Source: Clostridiales bacterium
GTDB lineage: Bacteria; Bacillota; Clostridia; Christensenellales; CAG-314
Assembly (NCBI GenBank): GCA_003537755.1
Contig: DPQS01000001.1
Span: forward strand, 12,516-20,054
Direction of reading: 5' to 3'
DNA length: 7,539 bases
Positions 1-5,254 of the stretch are shown piece after piece (position 1 is the first letter of the stretch; every line of letters begins with the position of its first letter). The position numbers were made by a program, and so were the translations under genes. The notes under the pieces were generated by a model. The model was not told the DNA's origin, did no database searches, and saw only the letters and a list, made by a program, of their open reading frames with translations.

Positions 1-354
1 CCGTATCCCGCGGCTGACACGCAGAGAATTGCTTTCTCGGATGTAACGCCGTATTTCGCCTGCAATCATAGGTACTGCGTAGGTGCTGAAACGTACCCCA
101 TGCGACACGTCGAAATTTTCCACCGCTTTTATCAGCCCGACGCAACCGATCTGAAACAGATCGTCAGGGCTGTCACACCTGTGCGTGTAGCGTTGCACTA
201 CCGACAACACAAGACGCAAATTACCGTAGACAAATTTTTCGCGAGCGGCATTGTCACCGCTTTTGACGCGAACAAGCAAATTTGCCGATTCCTTGGCAGT
301 AAATCGCGGCAGGCAAGACGTATCCACTCCGCAAATAACGATTTTTCTTCGCAT
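1..354 (-). CDS. sigG: RNA polymerase sporulation sigma factor SigG (partial, C-terminus cut by window edge)
   Basis: Sigma-G directs late transcription in the forespore during sporulation. The 118 visible residues were read on the minus strand from ATG at 354, which has GGAGG at 364-360. The N-terminus carries the SigG signature ICGVDTS followed by LP (residues 7-16). Sigma region 2 follows: GNLRLVLSV (44-52), DDLFQIGCVGLIKAVENFD (64-82), and RFSTYAVPMIAGEIRRY (87-103), which binds the -10 element. The fragment ends at RVSRGIR, the start of region 3. About 140 further residues, including region 4, should lie beyond position 1. The gene is divergent from the IlvD-like gene, whereas in many Clostridia and Bacilli it follows spoIIGA-sigE. 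A SigG-type promoter sits upstream, which fits autoregulation. The residue aligned with B. subtilis Asn45 is Tyr43. SigF is the closest alternative, but the ICGVDTS motif argues against it. Confidence 0.95.
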   Translation of the reverse strand, partial: MRRKIVICGVDTSCLPRFTAKESANLLVRVKSGDNAAREKFVYGNLRLVLSVVQRYTHRCDSPDDLFQIGCVGLIKAVENFDVSHGVRFSTYAVPMIAGEIRRYIRESNSLRVSRGIR

Positions 355-415
355 GCAAACCTCCGTGAAACGTCCGACGGCACAATCAAGTCCCGGCGCG
401 GCGGACATTCATTGC

Positions 416-445
416 TATTTTGCACACAAATTCGACTTTCTATTC
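416..445 (-). promoter_or_regulatory. Candidate SigG-dependent promoter of sigG
   Basis: On the minus strand GAATA (445-441) is followed after 18 nt by CAAAATA (422-416). The known SigG/SigF-class consensus is roughly GHATR, 17-18 nt, then CATNHTA. The -35 matches fully and the -10 in 6 of 7 positions. Transcription would start near 410, about 45 nt before the Shine-Dalgarno. The assignment to SigG and not SigF is inferred from the -10 sequence. Confidence 0.5.
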
Positions 446-468
446 AGCGTTGAAATTTCGCACAGTCG

Positions 469-497
469 TTGACAGCACACGATATATATAATAAAAT
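469..497 (+). promoter_or_regulatory. SigA-type promoter of the IlvD-like gene
   Basis: TTGACA (469-474), a perfect -35 box, is separated by 17 nt from TAAAAT (492-497), a 5 of 6 match to the -10 consensus. Transcription would begin near 504 and leave a leader of about 150 nt before the start codon at 656. That leader would contain hairpin element A almost from its 5' end. Confidence 0.75.
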
Positions 498-513
498 AGT
501 TAATGTACAAATA

Positions 514-582
514 GCGTCGTCTGACGCATAATCACCTGTCATCACGCTCGCAAAAATTATCGGTGACGACTAAATTAACCCT
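514..582 (+). repeat. Hairpin element, copy A, in the leader of the IlvD-like gene
   Basis: The core at 524-582 (59 nt) aligns without gaps to 7533-7475 on the minus strand, with 49 of 59 identical positions. Three blocks are fully conserved: ACGCATAAT (524-532), CTCGCAAAAATTAT (547-560) and CTAAATTAACCCT (570-582). Between them 538-545 pairs with 563-570 as an 8-bp stem with one A.C mismatch, and the conserved A-rich block sits in the loop. A small hairpin precedes it: GCGTC (514-518), loop GTCT, GACGC (523-527). It lies just after the predicted transcription start and could be a cis-acting RNA or a small dispersed repeat. I do not recognise it as a named riboswitch, and it has no T-box motif. 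Confidence 0.75.
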
Positions 583-655
583 GAACGTACATGTTGGCAG
601 TAAAAAAGCCGCACAAAAAGATTAAACACAAAAGATTGCAGATAAGGAGGGAACC

Positions 656-2299
656 ATGATAAGAGAATTTATCGAACAACTGGACAAGTTGCCGCAAAAA
701 GCCTTTTCAAACATAGTAATGGCAGATGCAGACAAGCCACTAATAGGCATCGTCGCCGCAGACAGCGAATTGTCCGTTGCCGACGGCGCGCTTGACGAAA
801 TAATCGCTGCCGTCACAAACGGCATAGCAACCGCAGGCGGCGTAGCAAAAGTGTTGCACGTGCCGTCAATCGACACAACCGCGCTTAAATGCACTGCAGC
901 CGCCAAGTACGATCTGCCGTCGCGCGACATCGTGGCAAACTCCGTCGAACTGTTGTGCGCAAGCGACTATTTCGACTCGCTGGTGTTTGTCGCAAGCGAG
1001 CAAAACGTTGTTTTCGGCATGCTTCTTGCGGCAATCAGACTCAACATACCCTGCGTTTTTGTTTGTCAGGGCACAATGTCGCCCGTAAGATACGGCAAAG
1101 CAAACAACGGCTACGCCTTTTACTACGAACAAATCGCAAAGATAAAATTCGGCAAAACGCCCTACGAACTTGCCTCGGAAATACGAGCAAATCTGCCCGT
1201 CGCGACAGGCACAGACTGCGACCGCTACGGCGCAAACAGCGTAAACTGCCTGCTGGAAGCAACGGGCATGGCGCAAAAAGGCAACGGAACGGCACCTGCG
1301 CATTCTGTCGAACGACTGCAAATCTCGCGGAAAACGGGCATGGCCGCAGTAAAATCCGCCGAGGACAAGTGCACGCCGCGCCGCATTCTTACTCGGGCAA
1401 TGCTTACAAACCTTGTCGCGCTCGACCTTGCCTGCGGGGGCAGTTCCACCACGATGCTCAACCTTTGCGCTGTTGCGACGGAACTGGGCGTGCGCAACGT
1501 CAACTTCAAAACAATTGCCGAAATGGCAAAATCTACGCCCGTACTGCTTACAAAAGAGGACGTAAAAGATTGCCTTATGCCGCAATTTCATCGCGCAGGC
1601 GGTGTATACGCAATGCTTAAACAACTTGTCGACGACAAAGTGATAGATTCGTCGGTAATCGTCGGAGAAGACGTAACCCTTGCGCAAATGCTGGATGGCA
1701 CCGTGGTACGAAACAACCGTGTAATACGCGAAACCGCCGAAGCCGTTAACGACAGTGCGCTGCTTAAGGTTGTCAAAGGCAATCTTGCCGAGGACGGAGC
1801 ATTTGTCCACTACAAACCCGACAAAACCACATTTGTCGGCAAAGCAAAGGTTTACAACAACGAAGAAATGGCAGTCGAAGCCGTACTGCACAAAGAAATC
1901 AAGCCCGGTGACGTCGTTGTCATCCGCAGCGAAGGTCCCAAAAGTTGCCCCGGCATGCGCGAGATTTACACTACGCTTGCTCTTATTAACGCCGCCGGAC
2001 TTGCCGATAAGGTTGCCGTAATAACCGACGGGCGCATTGCCGACATTTACAACGGAATTGCCGTCGGACACATCACGCCTGAGTTTGGCAACCAGACAGC
2101 CTTTTCCGTGTTGCGCGACGGCGATAACATCGAAATCAACATCGAAAAAACACGCATTGCCTGCGACATAAATTCAAAGGAATTACTGTTGCGCCTGCGC
2201 GCCGCAGACCTTACTTCTGCAAACTTCGGCGGCAGATATCTCAAAAAATGGTCGTCGGAATGTTCTTCTTCGCTCGACGGCTGCGTAAGCAAAAAATAA
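656..2299 (+). CDS. IlvD/Edd-family protein (dihydroxy-acid dehydratase paralogue) lacking the catalytic residues
   Basis: The ATG at 656 follows GGAGGG at 646-651. The 547 residues cover the family end to end: KPLIGI (27-32), LPSRDIVANSVELL (87-100), GMLLAAIRLNIP (121-132), ANSVNCLLEATGM (193-205), HRAGGV (312-317), KPGDVVVIRSEGPK (416-429), PGMRE (432-436), ITDGR (456-460), GHITPE (471-476) and a C-terminus like that of true dehydratases. IlvD normally dehydrates dihydroxy acids in branched-chain amino acid synthesis, using an Fe-S cluster and Mg2+. Here the cluster Cys, Mg2+ Asp and carbamylated Lys of the CDK motif read E115-Q116-N117. The Mg2+ Asp of the DDG motif is T74, the later cluster Cys is D187 (with C188 next to it), and the catalytic Ser of FSG is A462. 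Only E426 remains. The N-terminal PGHxHL motif is also gone. The frame is intact, with no stop or frameshift, and it has a strong promoter and ribosome binding site. I infer a non-dehydratase or regulatory role. The substrate is unknown. Confidence 0.85.
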   Translation: MIREFIEQLDKLPQKAFSNIVMADADKPLIGIVAADSELSVADGALDEIIAAVTNGIATAGGVAKVLHVPSIDTTALKCTAAAKYDLPSRDIVANSVELLCASDYFDSLVFVASEQNVVFGMLLAAIRLNIPCVFVCQGTMSPVRYGKANNGYAFYYEQIAKIKFGKTPYELASEIRANLPVATGTDCDRYGANSVNCLLEATGMAQKGNGTAPAHSVERLQISRKTGMAAVKSAEDKCTPRRILTRAMLTNLVALDLACGGSSTTMLNLCAVATELGVRNVNFKTIAEMAKSTPVLLTKEDVKDCLMPQFHRAGGVYAMLKQLVDDKVIDSSVIVGEDVTLAQMLDGTVVRNNRVIRETAEAVNDSALLKVVKGNLAEDGAFVHYKPDKTTFVGKAKVYNNEEMAVEAVLHKEIKPGDVVVIRSEGPKSCPGMREIYTTLALINAAGLADKVAVITDGRIADIYNGIAVGHITPEFGNQTAFSVLRDGDNIEINIEKTRIACDINSKELLLRLRAADLTSANFGGRYLKKWSSECSSSLDGCVSKK

Positions 2300-2316
2300 T
2301 TTTTACTAATATTTTT

Positions 2317-2356
2317 AAGGGGAAAAACCTTTTCTACGAAAAGCGTTTTTCCCCTT
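2317..2356 (+). terminator. Long hairpin after the IlvD-like gene, possible terminator
   Basis: The 12-nt arms 2317-2328 and 2345-2356 are exactly complementary. Inside them CTTTTC (2329-2334) pairs with GAAAAG (2338-2343) around the loop TAC, with one unpaired C at 2344. This gives about 18 bp starting 18 nt past the stop codon. A clean U-run does not follow (ACCCCTTTTCC comes next), so it may act as an imperfect terminator, as a 3'-end stabiliser, or be part of a dispersed intergenic repeat. Confidence 0.5.
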
Positions 2357-2390
2357 ACCCCTTTTCCAAAAGTTTGGAGTATTTTTCATC

Positions 2391-2408
2391 GCCCTCACTA
2401 ATAATTTT
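2391..2408 (-). repeat. Partial third copy (C) of the hairpin element, loop and right arm only
   Basis: Seventeen of 18 positions match 7487-7504 of copy B on the same strand, including TCACTAATAATTTT exactly. The conserved left arm and the flanking blocks ACGCATAAT and CTAAATTAACCCT are absent, so this is either a decayed remnant or a chance match in AT-rich sequence. Confidence 0.3.
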
Positions 2409-2423
2409 GGGTAAATTTAAGAG

Positions 2424-2444
2424 CAGACGGAAAGTCTGACTTTT
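2424..2444 (+). terminator. Weak terminator-like hairpin
   Basis: CAGAC (2424-2428), loop GGAAA, GTCTG (2434-2438), followed by ACTTTT. The stem is only 5 bp and the U-run is short. It could be a back-up terminator for the IlvD-like transcript, or chance. Confidence 0.3.
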
Positions 2445-2462
2445 GCTATATCCGTTCAGAAA

Positions 2463-2505
2463 ATGTCATGTTGAGCGAAGCCGTAGGCACAGTCGAAACA
2501 TCTCC
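2463..2505. repeat. REP-like dispersed intergenic repeat
   Basis: The sequence runs ATGTCATGTTGAGCGAAG, then GCC-GTA-GGC, then AGTCGAAACATCTCC. ATGTT (2468-2472) pairs with AACAT (2497-2501) and GCC pairs with GGC at the centre, making an interrupted hairpin. Its GTTGAGCGAAG...GTCGAAACATCT pattern resembles a widespread class of bacterial intergenic repeats known for producing spurious frames that begin CHVERSR. Such a frame is indeed present here. The recognition is from memory, and copy number elsewhere in this genome is unknown. Confidence 0.55.
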
Positions 2506-2531
2506 GCGGAAGCGCCATTATCTTATAAAAC

Positions 2532-2565
2532 AAAAAAAAGCACTTTCCGACAGGAACGTGCTTTT
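2532..2565 (-). terminator. Bidirectional Rho-independent terminator, mainly for tdk
   Basis: GCAC (2540-2543) and TTCC (2545-2548) pair with GGAA (2553-2556) and GTGC (2558-2561) around loop GACA, with one T.C mismatch. The stem is extended by AAAA/TTTT. On the minus strand it ends in eight T residues (2539-2532), a textbook terminator about 127 nt past the tdk stop codon. On the plus strand four T residues follow, so it may also stop transcripts arriving from the IlvD-like gene. Confidence 0.8.
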
Positions 2566-2691
2566 AATTTAATGTTTTCTCATTTTACTTGCTTTCATAT
2601 CGTGTTGCTCAGTGCATGGCGTAACATAATCGCGCCAACCTACCGACAGCCGACACGAAAATAGAATTCAAGTTTCACATACAATCGAGTG

Positions 2692-3291
2692 TTATTTGTC
2701 GCTTTCGCGCGCCTTTTTCAACTCGTCCTGCCAGCACCAGTAGCACATATTTTCGTAACTTTCGTCGCCGCCGATAAATACTACCGGTCCGTCGTCAACG
2801 CACTTACCGTTGATAAATCTTGCGTTTACCGTGCTCTTACGTCCGCAACGACATACAGATTTGATTTCCTGCAAACTGTCGGAAAGTTCCACAAGTCGCT
2901 TGCTTCCTTCAAACAGTTGACAGCGGAAGTTGTTCAACAAGCCGTAACAAAGCACAGGCACTTGCTTTGTAAGCAATTTCAATTCGTCGACCTGCTTCGT
3001 CGTACAAAATTGAGCCTCGTCCACTATCACGCAGTCGCAACCGTTTTCCGCCTTGAATTTGTCAAACAACTCGACAAAACTGTCCTCTGGACGGATTATT
3101 TCACATGGCGAACTAAGCCCTATACGGCTACGCACCATGGGTTGTCCGTCACCGTCGCCGCGGTTGTCCAGTGACGGCTTAACAAGCATTACAACCATAC
3201 CTTTTTGCTCGTAGTTAAATTTTGCCATCAGCGCTTGCGCCGATTTACTGCTACCCATTGTTCCGTACTTGAAGTACAGTCTTGACGACAT
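2692..3291 (-). CDS. tdk: Thymidine kinase
   Basis: It phosphorylates thymidine to dTMP in pyrimidine salvage (cytoplasmic, TK1-like family). The 199-residue length is normal. A P-loop-like segment GTMGSSKS lies at 10-17, SRIGL at 55-59, the DEAQF motif with catalytic Glu92 at 91-95, YGLLNNFRCQLFEGS at 116-130, and CRCGRK at 147-152. The second half of the zinc site is CYWC (183-186). Family members often have CRKH there, so the fourth ligand is probably Cys in place of His. The P-loop has Ser15 where the usual GxxxxGK[ST] has Gly. Lys16 and Ser17 are kept, so activity is plausible. The ATG at 3291 follows GGAGGG (3301-3296). The gene lies 111 nt downstream of fhs with no clear terminator between them, and it ends before a strong terminator. 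Confidence 0.93.
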   Translation of the reverse strand: MSSRLYFKYGTMGSSKSAQALMAKFNYEQKGMVVMLVKPSLDNRGDGDGQPMVRSRIGLSSPCEIIRPEDSFVELFDKFKAENGCDCVIVDEAQFCTTKQVDELKLLTKQVPVLCYGLLNNFRCQLFEGSKRLVELSDSLQEIKSVCRCGRKSTVNARFINGKCVDDGPVVFIGGDESYENMCYWCWQDELKKARESDK

Positions 3292-3402
3292 TTTTCCCTC
3301 CGATATATCTTTTGTATGATATTTTCAATAAACTATGTCTGTAATAGTATTTTATATTTTGCTGATTTTTGAAGTAATTTGCCGATTTTCAAACAAATTT
3401 TC

Positions 3403-5058
3403 TTAATACAGTCCGTCAATCGTTCCATCTGCGGAAATCGTCATTCCTACGGCATTCGGACGTTTGGGCAGCCCGGGCATAAGCAACATATTGCCTGCAA
3501 GCACCACAAGGAAGCCTGCACCGCCGCGATATTCCACGTCGCGCACATGCAGTACGAAATCCGTCGGCGCACCGAGCAAAGTCATGTCGTCACTGAAACT
3601 GTACTGCGTTTTTGCAATTACCACGGGCATGCGCGAGATGTCAAGCGAGCCGAGCGCGGCAAGGCTTTTCCTTGCCTTGTCCGAATATTCCACACCGCTT
3701 GCGCCGTAAATGCGCATTGCGACTTTGGCAATTTTGTCCTCGACACTGTCCTCGTCATCGTAACTGAACGTAAACATATCGTTCGATTCTTCACACAACT
3801 CTACAACCTTTTTGGCAAGGTCGGTTGCGCCTTTTCCGCCTTCACCCCACACGTTGCACTCTATCGCGTCAACGCCCAGCGACCTTACTGCGGCAATAAT
3901 TTCGGCAACTTCCTCTTCCGTGTCGGATGTAAACTTGTTTACGGCAACCACACAGGGCAATTTGTACACGCCCGTAATGTTGCCTACGTGCCTCATCAAA
4001 TTAGGCAGTCCCTTTTTAAGTGCGTCAACGTCGGGCGTAGCAAGTTGGGTTTTGTCTGCTCCGCCGTGCAGTTTGAGAGCGCGCACCGTCGCAACCACTA
4101 CCACCGCGTTCGGTTTCAGTCCGGACAAACGACACTTTACGTCCAGAAACTTTTCTGCGCCGAGGTCTGCCCCGAAACCGGCTTCCGTTACGGTGTAATC
4201 GGCAAAAGTCATTGCAAGTTTCGTCGCCTGTACACTGTTGCACCCGTGCGCGATGTTGGCAAACGGGCCGCAATGCACAAACGCAGGCGTTCCGCCGATT
4301 GTCTGCACGAGGTTTGGCTTCAACGCGTCTTTCAGCAAAATAGCCATAGCGTCCTCTGCCATAAGGTCACGCGCAAACACGGGCTTACCGTCAAACGTGT
4401 ACGCAACAAGTATTGCGCCGAGACGTTTTTTGAGGTCGGTCAGGTCTTCGGCAAGGGTCATAATTGCCATAATTTCGCTTGCTGCCGTAATGTTGAACTT
4501 TTCTTCATGCGGCGTTGCGTTTGGCACATTTACGTTTACCGTTACGCCGCGGAGCGCACGGTCATTGACGTCAAGGCAGCGATTGAACACGATTTTCGAC
4601 GGATCGATGACAAGCGGATTACCCTGAAACACACTGTTGTCAATCATTGCGCACAACAAGTTGTTTGCCGACGTAATGGCGTGGAAATCCCCCGTAAAAT
4701 GCAGGTTGATGTCCTCCATTGGCAAAATCTGGCTGTATCCGCCACCCGTCGCGCCACCCTTTATGCCAAACACCGGTCCGAGCGACGGTTCGCGCAAGGC
4801 AAGGCAGGTTTTTGCGCCGACAAGATTCATTCCGTCGGCAAGTCCTATGCTGACCGTCGTTTTTCCCTCGCCGGCAGCCGTCGGGTTGATTGCCGTAACA
4901 AGTACCAATTTTGCGCCGCTTTTCGGTTGCGGCTTAGCTGCAACCTTGGCTTTGTACTTGCCGTACAGTTCCAGTTCATCCTCTCCGATGCCTATTTTGG
5001 CGGCTATGTCCGTAATGGGTTTAAGTTTACAATTGCGTGCAATTTCTATATCTGTCAC
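3403..5058 (-). CDS. fhs: Formate--tetrahydrofolate ligase
   Basis: It makes 10-formyl-tetrahydrofolate from formate, ATP and tetrahydrofolate, which feeds purine and other one-carbon synthesis. It also serves the methyl branch of the Wood-Ljungdahl pathway where that exists. Both family signatures are visible: GIKGGATGGGYSQ (98-110, counting from the chosen start) and VATVRALKLHGG (322-333), together with the nucleotide-binding PTAAGEGKTT (59-68). I chose GTG at 5058 because it yields MTDIEIARN, matching how family members begin, and has GAGAGG at a good distance. The ATG at 5082 adds 8 residues and has no Shine-Dalgarno. The resulting 551 residues fit the usual length of about 556. No convincing promoter is seen, but a terminator upstream separates it from the nucleotidyltransferase gene. 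tdk follows after 111 nt. Confidence 0.96.
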   Translation of the reverse strand: MTDIEIARNCKLKPITDIAAKIGIGEDELELYGKYKAKVAAKPQPKSGAKLVLVTAINPTAAGEGKTTVSIGLADGMNLVGAKTCLALREPSLGPVFGIKGGATGGGYSQILPMEDINLHFTGDFHAITSANNLLCAMIDNSVFQGNPLVIDPSKIVFNRCLDVNDRALRGVTVNVNVPNATPHEEKFNITAASEIMAIMTLAEDLTDLKKRLGAILVAYTFDGKPVFARDLMAEDAMAILLKDALKPNLVQTIGGTPAFVHCGPFANIAHGCNSVQATKLAMTFADYTVTEAGFGADLGAEKFLDVKCRLSGLKPNAVVVVATVRALKLHGGADKTQLATPDVDALKKGLPNLMRHVGNITGVYKLPCVVAVNKFTSDTEEEVAEIIAAVRSLGVDAIECNVWGEGGKGATDLAKKVVELCEESNDMFTFSYDDEDSVEDKIAKVAMRIYGASGVEYSDKARKSLAALGSLDISRMPVVIAKTQYSFSDDMTLLGAPTDFVLHVRDVEYRGGAGFLVVLAGNMLLMPGLPKRPNAVGMTISADGTIDGLY

Positions 5059-5062
5059 CGTG

Positions 5063-5070
5063 CACCTCTC
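5063..5070 (-). promoter_or_regulatory. Ribosome binding site deciding the fhs start
   Basis: GAGAGGTG (5070-5063) lies 4 nt before GTG at 5058, and its GG (5066-5065) is 6 nt away. The competing ATG at 5082 is preceded only by an A-run and ACGGAC, with no purine-rich Shine-Dalgarno. Confidence 0.6.
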
Positions 5071-5105
5071 GTTGTCAATCATTTTTTTTGTCCGTTTGTG
5101 ACGAG

Positions 5106-5133
5106 GGGCAAAACAACAATCGTTTGTCTGCCC
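5106..5133 (-). other. Hairpin in the fhs leader
   Basis: On the minus strand GGGCA (5133-5129) pairs with TGCCC (5110-5106), and AAAC (5125-5122) pairs with GTTT (5114-5111), with a 3-nt bulge (GAC) on one side and a 7-nt loop. It lies about 35 nt before the fhs ribosome binding site. No U-run follows, so it is not a terminator. It has no visible resemblance to the tetrahydrofolate riboswitch, and its function is unknown. Confidence 0.3.
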
Positions 5134-5162
5134 AGATTGCTTGCCGTGCCGCTACGCGTCTA

Positions 5163-5200
5163 TAAACTAAAACGGTCGCAGCGCATGGCACGACGACCGT
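5163..5200 (-). terminator. Rho-independent terminator of the nucleotidyltransferase gene
   Basis: ACGGTCG (5200-5194) pairs with CGACCGT (5178-5172) on the minus strand, followed by TTTAGTTT. It lies 55 nt past the stop codon and separates this gene from fhs. Confidence 0.65.
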
Positions 5201-5254
5201 AATCGTTTTTCAGTGTTATTCTCTTTTTGTAAATACCGCGCCTGCCGAAGTCCA

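Larger units (their letters stand above)
355..655. other. Divergent intergenic region between sigG and the IlvD-like gene
   Basis: This 301-nt gene-free stretch holds the sigG ribosome binding site (364-360) and its candidate SigG promoter (445-416). It also holds a consensus SigA promoter reading the other way (469-497), copy A of the hairpin element (514-582), and an A-rich stretch before the strong GGAGGG site (646-651) of the IlvD-like gene. The two promoters are back to back, about 24 bp apart between their -35 boxes. No further gene is visible. Confidence 0.7.
2300..2691. other. Gene-free convergent region between the IlvD-like gene and tdk
   Basis: In order this 392-nt stretch holds a long hairpin (2317-2356), an 18-nt match to element B (2391-2408), a small hairpin CAGAC/GTCTG followed by ACTTTT (2424-2444), a REP-like repeat (2463-2505) and a bidirectional terminator (2532-2565). 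I see nothing recognisable in 2566-2691. Short open frames here do not look like genes: they overlap the repeat and hairpins and have no convincing ribosome binding site. Confidence 0.65.

Noticed and set aside
504..655. T-box or known riboswitch in the leader of the IlvD-like gene
   Set aside because: No TGGNACCGCG T-box motif and no recognisable aptamer core. The only structure seen is the unnamed hairpin element.
866..2071. 401-codon minus-strand frame antisense to the IlvD-like gene
   Set aside because: It is low-plausibility Cys/Phe/Arg-rich translation opposite a clear family member, with no start signals.
2443..2664. Plus-strand open frame of 73 codons with CHVERSR near its start
   Set aside because: It is the typical spurious translation of a REP-like repeat, runs through a terminator hairpin and has no ribosome binding site.
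3301..3360. Possible tdk promoter (ATTACA, 18 nt, TATCAT on the minus strand)
   Set aside because: Several equally weak combinations exist in this AT-rich stretch and none stands out. Read-through from fhs is as likely.
3354..3393. Two imperfect 20-nt tandem units in the fhs-tdk gap (15 of 20 identical, minus strand)
   Set aside because: AT-rich, only two units and weak identity, so probably chance or minor slippage. No promoter or operator role is evident.
3379..5202. 607-codon plus-strand open frame antisense to fhs
   Set aside because: It is a shadow of the strongly conserved fhs coding sequence. It is Arg/His/Cys-rich, with no recognisable domain.
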